64,000 nucleotides of DNA from an uncultured Phaeodactylibacter sp. (GCA_913057245.1 CAJXNH010000015.1:1-64000), one strand, 5' to 3'; shown: positions 43,629 through 53,501, counted from the stretch's first letter. Program-made: numbers and translations. Notes: a model not told the origin generated them from the letters alone.

Positions 43629-46013
43629 TTACTGAATGCTAAACCGGCCACTGCCTTGCCGCTGATGGCTGCTCAGGCGGTAAAAGTACAAGCCGGCGGG
43701 CCATTGCGCAGTAGGCAACTCAACAGAGTTGCCCGCGATGGACTGAGCATAGAGCAACTGCCCGTTGGCGTTCCGCACCTCCAGTTGGTAAACATCTCCG
43801 GCAGGGTTCTTAAACTGAAGCGTAGCCGGTCCGGAAGTGGGGTTGGGAACGACCTTTGCCTCCAGCTGTTGGATCAGGTTGCGGGTGCCGGTAGGGGCCT
43901 CGTATTCTACGCAAGGGTCCAGCAGGTACGTGACGGTCTGCTCCTGATCGAGGTTGATGATCTCATCAATAGCAGAGATGCAAATGAAATCCTCCGTGAC
44001 TTCACTGAAGTGCACCCGGCAGAGTGGCTGGAAAGCATTGCTTTTATTAATAGTGGAGTCCTGGTAGGAAATACCGATGACGGTTTGCCCGGCACCATAG
44101 GGTGAGATCGGATAAATAGTATCATCCACCAGGTTTTCGACCTGCTGTACGACCACGCCCTCCATCGTAAATTGGTAAGCATTGATCCGGGCAGAGGAAT
44201 TGTGAAGCCCGATATCTACGTAGCCTTCCTCGAAATTGGTATCCATGATGGTGAGCAGGGTAGTGTCTGTGGTGTTGAGCACGCCCGCCGGGAAGTTGCA
44301 GTGGTCATGCGCGCCTCCTCCGGTATGCGGGTGCAGCGTACCGTACAGGTAGCAGTTGGACAACAGGCTGGCATCGTAAACGGTGATACGGCCATCTTCG
44401 TTGAGGTCATTACATGGTGTAGGCGTCAGGTCGCCATCCAGTGCATGCCCAACGTAGGCGTAAGCATCGGCCGTTTCCTGATTGCCGTTTTGATCGAGGT
44501 CGCCGCGCAGGGCCGTGCCGCCACAGTTGCCTTCACAGTCAATTACAGCATTACCATAGGGGGTGCCTTCGCAGTCGATGTACGGATCGCATTCCTCATC
44601 GAGGCTCATTTCAAGGCTGCCCGAAGAGCGGTCGAGGAGTATGCAGACCTGTGCCCAGTTATTGAGGGTGTCTTTTTCAATGCGGCCTAGCTTGTCAGGG
44701 GCATTATCCCAGTTGACACGGGTGACGAAAGTGTAGCGCCCGTCCGGCACATCGGTCACGTCTATCCATTGGCACTCCAGAGCGGAACTGTATATATCAT
44801 GACAACCAGCTGTGATACCCATGTTGTTGCAGCCATACTGCGGGGAGCCGGTGGTGCAGCCAAGGTCAATGACGCAGAATCCGTTTTTGAAGCCAATTGG
44901 GATTTCTGTGCCATCTTCCTGGTAGAGTACGTATTCGGCATAGCCATCGTAGTGGAAGTGTTCATGGCAGTTGTCGTAAGTGAACTGTGTATTGTCTGTA
45001 CTGGGTTGCCCAATAAAGTAGTCGAGCTCCCCTTCATTGGCAATCCAGGTGGTAAAGCGGACAATATCGCGCTGCCCATAGCCATGCAGGCAGCCCTCTT
45101 CGATCAGGCAGGGGTCGGTGGAGTTGATGGTGGACAGATAAATACTGGAAGCCAGTATGCCCTGATCGACAACGAGGTCAGGCGCAGCCGGGCAATTGGG
45201 GTCCCCCTGTGGCAGGCAGGAGCCATCGTCAACGGTGGCCAGTGGGTTGAAGTTACAGGAGTTAGGATCCGTACAGCCTACCACCGGGCCAAGGTAGGTC
45301 AATTCCCAGTTGATGCTGTCTGCACAGGCGTTTTCGTGGTCTCCGATCCGGATGTAATAGGTGAATGCCGGGTCAAAAAAAGCTTCCACCGTAGCTGTGG
45401 GCGCACAATCTCCCTCATCGTTGTTATAAAATATGGTGCCTTGGTTATCCTCGGCTATCTCCCCCCCACAGCCATCATAAATCCAAATCTTGGTATCACA
45501 GTCATTCAGGCCACAGGTGGAAATGAGGTACGTACCCACCGAATCCGGGGTGAAGGTATACCAGCTGTCGTCATAATGAGCGGTATAAAACCCTTCCGAG
45601 ACCGGCACGGCAGAATCACATTCTTCGCCGGGCGCGCAGTTGAAACTGTGGGCGGCTTCCTCTGTAAAGTTCTGTCCACCCTCGGCAATCGTATCCTGCC
45701 CAACGATCAGCCGGTAGAAGCCAGGGGCAAAAATGCCGTCTCCAAAGCTGTCCTGAATCCGAAACCGAAGGCAGGTGGAATCAGGCACACAAAAAGTAGA
45801 CTGATAAAAACTGTGGTTGTCGTAATCAAAAAAGCTGGCCGATCCGTACACTGTGCCGGCCTGATCGGATACGGTCCATGCCGTTTCGTAGCCATAGCTG
45901 TCGGTTTGCACTTCAACCGTGACTGAAATTTGCCCATCGGCACAAGGGTCTTGCCCAAAGGCAATAGTTTGTAAGAGTAGCAGTAGCAGGGGGTAGAGTA
46001 TTTGTCGCTTCAT
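43629..46013 (-). CDS. Secreted lysyl oxidase-domain protein with dockerin-like repeats and T9SS domain
   Basis: Start at ATG 46013 (MKRQILYPLLLLLLQTIAFG, a signal peptide); 794 residues. Two N-terminal beta domains are followed by a VGCTDPNSCNFNPLA repeat and then a lysyl oxidase domain (about 270-470). Copper ligands are H350, H352, H354 in DNCHEHFHYDG. The quinone-cofactor pair is present: K376 in GFKNGFC and Y408 in CHDIYSSALECQWID. Then come dockerin-like Ca-binding loops (DLDQNGNQETADAYAYVGHA and DLNEDGRITVYDAS), a beta domain and a T9SS tail (VVPNPTSGPATLQFK, AGLYFYRL). Likely secreted amine oxidase that oxidises lysine side chains of proteins. A -7 box (complement of 46032-46039) lies upstream. 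Confidence 0.85.
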   Translation of the reverse strand: MKRQILYPLLLLLLQTIAFGQDPCADGQISVTVEVQTDSYGYETAWTVSDQAGTVYGSASFFDYDNHSFYQSTFCVPDSTCLRFRIQDSFGDGIFAPGFYRLIVGQDTIAEGGQNFTEEAAHSFNCAPGEECDSAVPVSEGFYTAHYDDSWYTFTPDSVGTYLISTCGLNDCDTKIWIYDGCGGEIAEDNQGTIFYNNDEGDCAPTATVEAFFDPAFTYYIRIGDHENACADSINWELTYLGPVVGCTDPNSCNFNPLATVDDGSCLPQGDPNCPAAPDLVVDQGILASSIYLSTINSTDPCLIEEGCLHGYGQRDIVRFTTWIANEGELDYFIGQPSTDNTQFTYDNCHEHFHYDGYAEYVLYQEDGTEIPIGFKNGFCVIDLGCTTGSPQYGCNNMGITAGCHDIYSSALECQWIDVTDVPDGRYTFVTRVNWDNAPDKLGRIEKDTLNNWAQVCILLDRSSGSLEMSLDEECDPYIDCEGTPYGNAVIDCEGNCGGTALRGDLDQNGNQETADAYAYVGHALDGDLTPTPCNDLNEDGRITVYDASLLSNCYLYGTLHPHTGGGAHDHCNFPAGVLNTTDTTLLTIMDTNFEEGYVDIGLHNSSARINAYQFTMEGVVVQQVENLVDDTIYPISPYGAGQTVIGISYQDSTINKSNAFQPLCRVHFSEVTEDFICISAIDEIINLDQEQTVTYLLDPCVEYEAPTGTRNLIQQLEAKVVPNPTSGPATLQFKNPAGDVYQLEVRNANGQLLYAQSIAGNSVELPTAQWPAGLYFYRLSSHQRQGSGRFSIQ

Positions 46014-46162
46014 ATTTTGTGGGTATTTTGACAAAAGTAAGGTTTCATACCGGTTTAGGAAGACATATATAAATGTATGTCTGGCTAAAGTCTTTTTTTC
46101 AGGCGCTCTGTCTTGATTATCAGGTGTCTAACAAAAAGCGCACGATTTTTTCATCTGCAAGC

Positions 46163-46193
46163 TTGCATAGGAAAAATATCCCTCTTATATTTG
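46163..46193 (+). promoter_or_regulatory. Promoter of tRNA-fMet
   Basis: TTG (46163-46165), 20 nt, TATATTTG (46186-46193), 39 bp before the tRNA, fits the Bacteroidetes consensus. Confidence 0.7.
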
Positions 46194-46232
46194 CAGTCCG
46201 CTACGAAAGATGTGGCGCGCATAAATCAAAAT

Positions 46233-46305
<73 letters not shown>

Positions 46306-46312
46306 CTAAGTA

Positions 46313-46349
46313 AAAGCGTAACAGTCTCACTGATTGTTGCGCTTTTTTT
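46313..46349 (+). terminator. Terminator after tRNA-fMet
   Basis: AAAGCGTAACA (46313-46323) pairs with TGTTGCGCTTT (46335-46345), one G-T pair, followed by a run of T. From 46350 to 46696 I see no convincing gene. Confidence 0.8.
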
Positions 46350-46696
46350 GTGCCCCTTACCTTCCTTACGGGTTTCCAAGCCTGCTATTACCTGCCAACG
46401 TTTGCATAACAAATTGCACTTTTTTGAATAGCCTTGCAGCATTTGCTGTTTGCCTCTCTTGGATAAGCTGGAGCAAAGCGGGAAGCTCTACCCCAGCAGC
46501 CATGGCGCTCCAATACAGAGGGTTGCCGGCCCCGGTATTGATGGCTAGTGGTCACTTGGTATGGCGTTTATAATCTGCGGTATCACTTTCTGTTTTGTGG
46601 GACTTGTTATGCAAATCCTGCCCACCTCAAAATTGGAAAATCCAATTTTTCTTCTAAATTGCTGGCAGTCAATGATTCTTAACCAAATCCAACCTT

Positions 46697-48139
46697 TTGG
46701 ACCAGTGGAAACGGTGCCTGTACTGTGGGGCAGAAAACAAGACCGCCAACTACACCTGCTCCTGTATTGCAGAGGAGCCGGCGCATGCCTACCGCGCCCT
46801 TGGGCTGCGCTTTCAGCTCAACCGGCAAGAGATAGCGGAAGTGAAAGCAGCTTTTCAGAATTATTGCTTCGACGATGAGCGGGGGATGTTGCAGTATCCA
46901 TTATTGCCCAACCGGGAATACGCTGGTGGCATCAACCTGAAAGTCGGGCTAACGCCCCTTCATCTCCTAAAATCCTTTAGTAAAAAGTCTGGCGTACAGG
47001 TATTTATCAAGGATGAGGGGCAAAACCCAAGTGGCTGCTTTAAGGACCGGGAGACCTTATCCTGCCTGCTCAATACCCGGCGGCGCAAGCGAAGAAAGGC
47101 GGTAATTTACTCTTCGGGAAACGCGGCAGCTAGTGCGGCATTGTTTGCCCGGCAGCAAGGTTTGCAGCTCATCACCTTCGTGCCCGGAGACACCTACGCG
47201 GAAAAGATCATTTACATTCAGAAATGCGGCTCAGACGTGGTGGTGTTGGGCAAAGCAAGCACGTCTTTTGAGGAGGGCTTCCGGCTGTTTGTAGGCCTGA
47301 ACGAAGCCAATGTTTTCGAAGAAGCCGGCTTCGACAACTGGGCCGTCCGCAATCCTTACCGGATACAGGGTGATAAAACCACGGCCGTGGAAATAGCCAG
47401 GCAATTGGAAGAGCAGGTGCATGACCCGATCCCTGATGTCGTCATTGTACCCTCCGCCAATGGCAGCAATCTGGCGGGCATATGGGAAGGCTTCAAAGAG
47501 CTTAAGCACCTCGGGATAACAGATAAACTGCCCCGAATGGTGGTAGCAGGCATCGCTAATGCCAATCCCATTTGCAAAGCGGTCCGGATGCAGGAACAGA
47601 AAGCTCCGGTTGCGTGCGATCTTTCAGACTTGCAGGAACAGGATGCAAAAATTGGCAGCATTATCGTGGCCGAAGAAGGGTACGACTCGGTGGAAGCCGC
47701 CAAAGCTGTCCTTGAATCCGGGGGCAATGCGGTGGAAGTAGGGACGCACAGTATCCGCAAGGTGATGGTCCGCTTCTTGCACCGGGAGCGCAGACTGGCG
47801 CTAAAGCATGGGGTATTACCGGAGCCGGCCTCCTATATCGCCATGGCCGCGGTGGAACAGTTGAGGAGCCACCGGAAATTATGCTTTGGGGAATCCGCCG
47901 TAGCTATTGTGACCGGGCACGGCATTAAGGCGCAGGGCACTACCCGAAGACTGCTAAAAGGATACCCGGGGCTGCTCCGTACCACACAGCAAATCATTGG
48001 GCGGAAACGCCACGAAAGCCCGGTGCTCGGCGGGAAAGCTCGGGCCGGGCAGCGTCGTGTGGTTGCCGCTAATTTATCCGCCGTACAGCAGGCATTCTAT
48101 GATCTGGCAGAGGCCGCCCCTGCTTTGGCGCCTTATTAA
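46697..48139 (+). CDS. Threonine synthase-like PLP enzyme with N-terminal zinc ribbon
   Basis: TTG at 46697 is chosen because the zinc ribbon (C7, C10, C21, C23 in CLYCGAENKTANYTCSC) would be lost from the next ATG, and an in-frame TGA lies 24 bp upstream. The 480-residue protein is fold type II: K116 in NPSGCFKDR, SSGNAAASAALFARQ, and a GSNLAGIWEGF phosphate loop. The layout resembles threonine synthase, but no thrA/thrB is nearby and the next gene is an amidinohydrolase, so a specialised beta- or gamma-replacement is likely. The two genes are 20 bp apart. Confidence 0.8.
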   Translation: MDQWKRCLYCGAENKTANYTCSCIAEEPAHAYRALGLRFQLNRQEIAEVKAAFQNYCFDDERGMLQYPLLPNREYAGGINLKVGLTPLHLLKSFSKKSGVQVFIKDEGQNPSGCFKDRETLSCLLNTRRRKRRKAVIYSSGNAAASAALFARQQGLQLITFVPGDTYAEKIIYIQKCGSDVVVLGKASTSFEEGFRLFVGLNEANVFEEAGFDNWAVRNPYRIQGDKTTAVEIARQLEEQVHDPIPDVVIVPSANGSNLAGIWEGFKELKHLGITDKLPRMVVAGIANANPICKAVRMQEQKAPVACDLSDLQEQDAKIGSIIVAEEGYDSVEAAKAVLESGGNAVEVGTHSIRKVMVRFLHRERRLALKHGVLPEPASYIAMAAVEQLRSHRKLCFGESAVAIVTGHGIKAQGTTRRLLKGYPGLLRTTQQIIGRKRHESPVLGGKARAGQRRVVAANLSAVQQAFYDLAEAAPALAPY

Positions 48140-48159
48140 ATGAATAGCTTTTTTACCAC

Positions 48160-49047
48160 ATGACACAGAACGCTTTCCAGCAATACGCAGAGACCGCACC
48201 ATTAAGAGAAGTGCTTATTGGCCGTTACGAAGGCTACCGGGCGCATTCCGCCTATGAGGAAATTGTGAATGAAGACCAGAAAAAAGGGCTGCCCGATGAA
48301 GCCGCCCTTCGGTCTGAATTCCAGGCTTTCCGCTCGGCCCTTGAGGCAGAAGGGGTTACGGTTTACGAACCGGCTTACGTAGGCAAAATGGTGTACGATC
48401 AGCTGACACCCCGCGATATTGGTGTGACGATAGGGCAGCGTTTTTTGATGTGCAATATGGCGCGCCGCAGCCGGCGGTACGAAATTACCGGCGTATTCCC
48501 ATTCATTCTCAGTCGGGGAGGGGAGGAGCCTAATCTGATCATTCCCGACGACCCTGTTGCCCTGATGGAAGGCGGAGACCTCATGGTAGACAAAGGCCGC
48601 TTGCTGGTGGGCATTTCCCAGCGTACAAATGAGGCCGGCCTGGCTTTCCTGCAGGCCACCTTCGGGCAGGAATTTGAAGTCGTTCCGGTGCATTGCAAGC
48701 CTCTTTCTGAAGGCGAAAACGTGTTGCATCTCGATTGCACCTTCAACCCGGTAGGCCAAAACCACTGCCTGATCTACCCGGATGGGTTCCGCGAAGTGCC
48801 TGAGGTGATACGAAAAGATTACCAATGGATTGAGGTCCGAAAAGAAGAGCAGGCGGCCCTGGCGACTAACGTCCTCAGCATCAGCCCGGAGGTGGTCATC
48901 AGCCGCGACCACCCGGCCTGCGAGCGGGTCAATCAGGAAATGGAGCGTATCGGGCTGCGGGTTATCCGCATTCCTTTTGACGGAGCGCCGGCTACGGGCG
49001 GTTCCTTTCGGTGTTGCTCTTTACCGTTAGTGCGTGGAGAGCGCTAG
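48160..49047 (+). CDS. Arginine deiminase/amidinotransferase family protein
   Basis: A 295-residue pentein-fold protein. The catalytic set is visible: E137-x-x-D140 in LMEGGDLMV, H190 and D192 in VLHLDCTFNP, and the nucleophile Cys285 or Cys286 in GGSFRCCSLPLVR. DDPVALMEGGD and LLVGISQRTNEAG are close to arginine deiminase motifs. It probably hydrolyses or transfers the guanidino group of arginine or a derivative. Paired with the PLP enzyme it may make a modified amino acid. Its 3' end overlaps the convergent gene by 4 bp. Confidence 0.85.
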   Translation: MTQNAFQQYAETAPLREVLIGRYEGYRAHSAYEEIVNEDQKKGLPDEAALRSEFQAFRSALEAEGVTVYEPAYVGKMVYDQLTPRDIGVTIGQRFLMCNMARRSRRYEITGVFPFILSRGGEEPNLIIPDDPVALMEGGDLMVDKGRLLVGISQRTNEAGLAFLQATFGQEFEVVPVHCKPLSEGENVLHLDCTFNPVGQNHCLIYPDGFREVPEVIRKDYQWIEVRKEEQAALATNVLSISPEVVISRDHPACERVNQEMERIGLRVIRIPFDGAPATGGSFRCCSLPLVRGER

Positions 49048-50474
49048 TCTTCCAGCTCGGCAAGCTTTTCTTTGAGCCAGTTGAGGCTGGCGACATTTTT
49101 CGTCTCTTTCAGTTCCTTCTTGAATTTGTCGACAGCAGACTGATCGCCAGGCATAATCCGGGTAAGTTTCCGGGTGAAGCGGATGAGGTTGCCATAGTTT
49201 TTTCGGCGGTTGACCGGTATGTCTTTATGCCGGTTGAGGTAGGCGCGGAAACTTTCGAAAAGGCTGTACAGCGGTTCCATTTCATCTGTTTCGTAGTAGG
49301 TGGCCAGGAGCATGGCTTTGGAGCCGAGGTTGTAGGCAACGTCTTCGTATTCTAGCTCCCTCAGGAGCTCGATCACCTTCTCATGCTTTTTTTGATAGAA
49401 ATAGACCTGAGCCAGGTTGTAAGAGATGGCGTTTTGGCGGAAGGCAAGAGGAAGTTTTTCTGAGTACTTGTTAATAAAGTGCTCTGCCCATGAGTAATTA
49501 CCTAGCCTGAGGGCCAGAACAACGATATTTTTAAAGTCCCAGGCCCTGAGCCGGTCCTCCCGGAAAAGAATTTTTGTATCAATGAGTTCCTTGAATATTT
49601 TAAAACATTCCTCGACATATTTGGATTGGCCCTGATTGATCCGGCCAATACAAAAGTTGATAGCATAACTGTACATATTGTAAGCCTCCTCACGGGAGAA
49701 CTCCATGTTGTTTTCCTTCAGGATTTTGATAAGCCCGTAAAAATAATCCTCGTTTTCTTTGTCGTTTAACAGGAGGAAAATCTGGAAATAAACAGCTATA
49801 GCAGGAGACCTTGATAGATTGTATTTGGTTACGCTAGAAGTGATCTCATCAATCATTTTGATATCATAGTCCTCCTCAACAATAGACTTTTGCATGAGTA
49901 CCAAGCAGTAGTATTTGAGCTTTTCTGCAACGTAGAAATAGTCTAAGTTGATCGAAATTTTCTCAACATTGTTCCGTTCAGTACGTTTAATATCAGAGTC
50001 TTTAAGCTCATAAAGGGCTTTTTCAACCAGATAATTGTTGAGGTAGAATTGAGCAGATTTATTGGGGTAATTTTTTAAGTGCCGCCCGGCTTCTCTTATG
50101 ACAGTTGGAGTCAGGACTTTTGCTCGTCTTTTTTCAATGGCTTCCATCCTGTTTACTGTCTTTTGGAGGTCGCGTTTTTCGTAAATTTCCTGCCCAAGGT
50201 ATCCTTCCACTAATTTTAGCAAGTCTGAGCAGTACTTCCGAAACCGCACATCATCGTAGGGCTTATCCGGCTGGAGCAATGACCACAAATAGGTTTTATC
50301 CAGCCCGCCGTTCTTTTTACTGCTGTTGATGGTCTTGAGAAAGGCCTCGTACAGGGTAAGTAGTTCCTCGCTTCTGTTGAAATAGGGCGACTGAATGTAC
50401 TTCCGGCACCGGTTCTGTTCGTACTTATCGAAGTGCTGTAAAATTGCAAACAGCTTACTATTGTACATGTCCAT
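49044..50474 (-). CDS. Helical repeat (TPR-like) protein of unknown function
   Basis: Start at ATG 50474 (MDMYNSKLFAILQHF) is preferred; ATGs at 50468 and 50537 also fit the frame. The roughly 476-residue protein is almost all alpha-helical, with aromatic and Leu-rich helices such as CRKYIQSPYFNRSEELL and QNAISYNLAQVYFYQKKHEK. No signal peptide, TM or catalytic motif. I recognise only a Bacteroidetes-type TPR-like scaffold. A -7 box TACTTTTG lies upstream on this strand (complement of 50558-50565), with a TTG 15 nt before it. Confidence 0.65.
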   Translation of the reverse strand: MDMYNSKLFAILQHFDKYEQNRCRKYIQSPYFNRSEELLTLYEAFLKTINSSKKNGGLDKTYLWSLLQPDKPYDDVRFRKYCSDLLKLVEGYLGQEIYEKRDLQKTVNRMEAIEKRRAKVLTPTVIREAGRHLKNYPNKSAQFYLNNYLVEKALYELKDSDIKRTERNNVEKISINLDYFYVAEKLKYYCLVLMQKSIVEEDYDIKMIDEITSSVTKYNLSRSPAIAVYFQIFLLLNDKENEDYFYGLIKILKENNMEFSREEAYNMYSYAINFCIGRINQGQSKYVEECFKIFKELIDTKILFREDRLRAWDFKNIVVLALRLGNYSWAEHFINKYSEKLPLAFRQNAISYNLAQVYFYQKKHEKVIELLRELEYEDVAYNLGSKAMLLATYYETDEMEPLYSLFESFRAYLNRHKDIPVNRRKNYGNLIRFTRKLTRIMPGDQSAVDKFKKELKETKNVASLNWLKEKLAELED

Positions 50475-50774
50475 CAGATTGTATATATTTGTCGGTAGCA
50501 ACGAATAGGAAACTACATCAAATCTACTCAGGCGCACCCTCTAAAGTCTGAGCATTACAAAAGTAACGATATTTTTTTCACAACTGATACCTTTTTTGGC
50601 ATCAAATGCCATTTAGGAGGTTTGATTTTAGGGCCAGGGGAGAAAAAATTCAGGTCCTATTTCGAAACAGAGCCTCTTAAATAGCGTAGAATTAACAGAA
50701 TTGTTGTATTTTAGTCATACAATAGCAATGCACGTCTCTTTGAGTCCACGGCAAAGAGAACAAATTCACAATCC

Positions 50775-53288
50775 ATGAATGTATTTTTACGAAAGCAAAA
50801 TCTAATCCTGCTCCTCGTTCTGCTGGGGCTCCCTGCGTTGGGGCTTAGTCAGACTACGGTGAGGGACACGATTTACGAGTCCCAGGGGTACCATCAGATC
50901 AGCACCACACTTTCCTTTACCTCTGAGCCAAACGACCCGGCATTGGTTTCTGCACCTGAGTATGGCTCTGTAAGCTGGACGGAAGTTTCTCCTTTCAACT
51001 ACGAGTTGACCTACACGCGTACGGATGGGCAGATGGGGTCAGATAATTTCACGATGCTGGTCTGGACCAATGTCTTTTCTTACGAGCAAGTTAATTTTCA
51101 CATTGTCGTTAAGGCTTCAGCGGTGGAGTGCCTTCACGATCACGCGACCACCAACGTCAACACACCGGTTAGTATCGATGTGCTGCAGAATGATCTGACG
51201 ACCACCGGAATCATTTACATCAAGAATATTCCGCTGGCCAACAACGGCTTCGCCACTTATTCAGCAACGGATGGTACAATTACCTTTACCCCGAGTACAG
51301 ATTTTGAAGGTACAGCCTACCTTAACTATGTCGCCTGCGACAGTACAGGGACCTGTGATAATGGCACCGTAAGCATTAGCGTATTGGGCCAGAATGCAGG
51401 GCAATCAGACACAACAAGACTTTTTACGAAAAAGAATACCACGCTCCCGGTTTTTATTCCTCAGGAGTATACACTGACTCAGTCACCTGCTGAAGGTACT
51501 TTTACGAATGATGGGTTTATCCCATATTATGAGCCAAACACCGACTTTGTCGGTACTGATTACCTCGCCTTTGATTATCAGGGCGCCGATAAGGTTATTG
51601 AAATTGACGTGATGGACCTGGAGGACAATTCCTTCGCGGTTGATGACGAGTTCCACATGACGCCTTTTGAAGGGCAGGTGGAAATTGATGCTTTGGAGAA
51701 TGACTTCTTTGGTTCAGATGCCAGCTGTGTGCAGTTGCAGGCTCAGCCAGAGTATGGGACCGCGTCTTACAATCCCCAGGCTGACGGGCGGGGCGTATTC
51801 CGCTACACACCGCCAGCAGGCTTTACCGGCGTAGATTGGTTTACTTACACTTCCTGTCCTCCGGGCGGTACCGGCAGTCAATCCGAAACAGCAACAGTTT
51901 ACGTCTTTGTAAGCAAATACGAGCCTTCTGCTACCAACTTCCGGATGAGTACGCCCAAGCTGACCCCGCTTGTGGTGGGCTACAGCGTGCCTATTCAGTC
52001 CTATTCCTTTGATATTATTGAGAGCGGTAACCTGGGATCTACTATTTTCCTTGAGGGTGACGTGGATACGACCATATTGGGTCAACCAATTACCGGTCAT
52101 AACCTCATCATCTATACCCCTAATGATGGCATAGACAGCGGACTGGATGAAATTGAACTGGAATACTGCGTTAAGATTAATGGCAGCTGCGCTTACCTAA
52201 AGACAGTAAAAATTGATATCGATATCCTGGATATAGGAGGCGGCTCCGAACCCATGTGCTTTGATGATTGTATCTGGTCTGGTGATGCCAACTTTGATGG
52301 CATTGTAGATATGGAGGACCTGCTGACAATTGGCTGGGCGATCGGTGAGGTAGGTGTCCCACGTGCAGATGCTAACCCCGATCTTTGGTATGGCAAATAT
52401 GGTGATGACTGGAATGATCCATTCCAAAGCCTGCCTATTGACCTGAAACACCTCGATACAGATGGGGATAGCCTGATCACTGCTGCGGATACGACGGCCA
52501 TTAGCAACTTCTATGGTAATGCCCACTCTATGACGGCTTCCGTTATCCCGTTTTATGAAGATGAGATCGTGCTGGAGGGTGACCTTTATGTCAGCCCTGG
52601 CGACCTCGTAGAACTGAAAATGAAAATGGGAACGCCCGATAATCCGGCAGAGAATGTTTATGGGTTCACTTTCCCATTCTCTTATAACCCAGACTTGGTC
52701 GTACCAGGCTCTGTATTTGTTGATTTTGAATCCAATAGCTGGCTGACTTACAACTCGCCCATTTTGTATATGCAGCGGGATGATCAGGAGGGAACGCTTA
52801 ATGCTGGCTTTACACGCACGAATGCCATTGCTGCAAATGGTTATGGGGTGGTAGGATCAGTTAGCTTCGTTATTAATGATGATATAGACGGTTTCCGCGA
52901 CGACGATGGCGCACTAGCCCTGCAGGTTGGCGGCGGGTCCTCTACCGTGATGAATGGCGGTGGCAGTTCTTACGGCATTAATATTGGTGGAGCAACGATC
53001 CACATCCGCTTGGACGAGGAAGCGAAAGACGAGCCGCTTGATGCCAATCAGCTGAAGCTTTATCCTAACCCCACCAACCGGGACTTCATCAATGTCCACC
53101 TGAACGGACAGCAGGACTTCGAACGCATCGTGGTGCATGACCTGACCGGTCGCCCAATGTTCGACTCCGATAATGTGCTGACGAACCGCATGCAGATATC
53201 CGTAGGGGACTTTGCCAATGGTATCTACGTTTTATCTGCCTACACCGAGCGTGGCGTGGTCAACAAGAAATTCCAGGTGATCCGGTAA
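50775..53288 (+). CDS. Large T9SS adhesin-like protein with dockerin-like and cohesin-like domains
   Basis: An 837-residue protein with an N-terminal signal (LLLVLLGLPALGLSQ) and tandem Ig/cadherin-type domains (TNVNTPVSIDVLQND, then FEGQVEIDALENDFFG, VDWFTYTSCPPG). A dockerin-like EF pair follows (DANFDGIVDMEDLLTIGWAI near 502, DTDGDSLITAADT near 561), then a cohesin-like beta domain (residues 597-740, VSPGDLVELKMKMG, VYGFTFPFSYNPDLV). It ends in a T9SS domain (LYPNPTNRDFINVHL, NGIYVLSAY). Secreted and probably calcium-dependent. Having both modules in one chain would allow self-assembly. Confidence 0.8.
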   Translation: MNVFLRKQNLILLLVLLGLPALGLSQTTVRDTIYESQGYHQISTTLSFTSEPNDPALVSAPEYGSVSWTEVSPFNYELTYTRTDGQMGSDNFTMLVWTNVFSYEQVNFHIVVKASAVECLHDHATTNVNTPVSIDVLQNDLTTTGIIYIKNIPLANNGFATYSATDGTITFTPSTDFEGTAYLNYVACDSTGTCDNGTVSISVLGQNAGQSDTTRLFTKKNTTLPVFIPQEYTLTQSPAEGTFTNDGFIPYYEPNTDFVGTDYLAFDYQGADKVIEIDVMDLEDNSFAVDDEFHMTPFEGQVEIDALENDFFGSDASCVQLQAQPEYGTASYNPQADGRGVFRYTPPAGFTGVDWFTYTSCPPGGTGSQSETATVYVFVSKYEPSATNFRMSTPKLTPLVVGYSVPIQSYSFDIIESGNLGSTIFLEGDVDTTILGQPITGHNLIIYTPNDGIDSGLDEIELEYCVKINGSCAYLKTVKIDIDILDIGGGSEPMCFDDCIWSGDANFDGIVDMEDLLTIGWAIGEVGVPRADANPDLWYGKYGDDWNDPFQSLPIDLKHLDTDGDSLITAADTTAISNFYGNAHSMTASVIPFYEDEIVLEGDLYVSPGDLVELKMKMGTPDNPAENVYGFTFPFSYNPDLVVPGSVFVDFESNSWLTYNSPILYMQRDDQEGTLNAGFTRTNAIAANGYGVVGSVSFVINDDIDGFRDDDGALALQVGGGSSTVMNGGGSSYGINIGGATIHIRLDEEAKDEPLDANQLKLYPNPTNRDFINVHLNGQQDFERIVVHDLTGRPMFDSDNVLTNRMQISVGDFANGIYVLSAYTERGVVNKKFQVIR

Positions 53289-53440
53289 AGCATGCTGGGT
53301 TATCTTTTCCCGTTAAGCCTTTCATTTCGTAAATCATCGAAAAAAGAGGGTATATCGGGAAGTATGCAGGAAAAATATATACTATTTTGTACCTGTAAAG
53401 CGTTAATAACGTATCAAACTTGGTAATACATTCATTGTAT

Positions 53441-53501
53441 ATACATTCGTGGAATTATAATCATTGCTATTGAGTCGCACAGAAGTGTGCGACTTTTTTT
53501 T
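53441..53501 (+). ncRNA. Hairpin unit 1 (putative small RNA with terminator)
   Basis: A 20-nt motif (53441-53460, ATACATTCGTGGAATTATAA) is followed after 12 nt by a stem AGTCGCACA/TGTGCGACT (53473-53494) and eight T. A TTG at 53420-53422, 19 nt before TACATTCG, gives a promoter-like pattern. This is one of three similar units in the gene-free stretch 53289-53919, all oriented plus. Confidence 0.5.

Noticed and set aside
44769-45926. 385-codon open frame on the plus strand
   Set aside because: Antisense to the lysyl oxidase gene, whose motifs are clear; no signal or recognisable domain in this frame.
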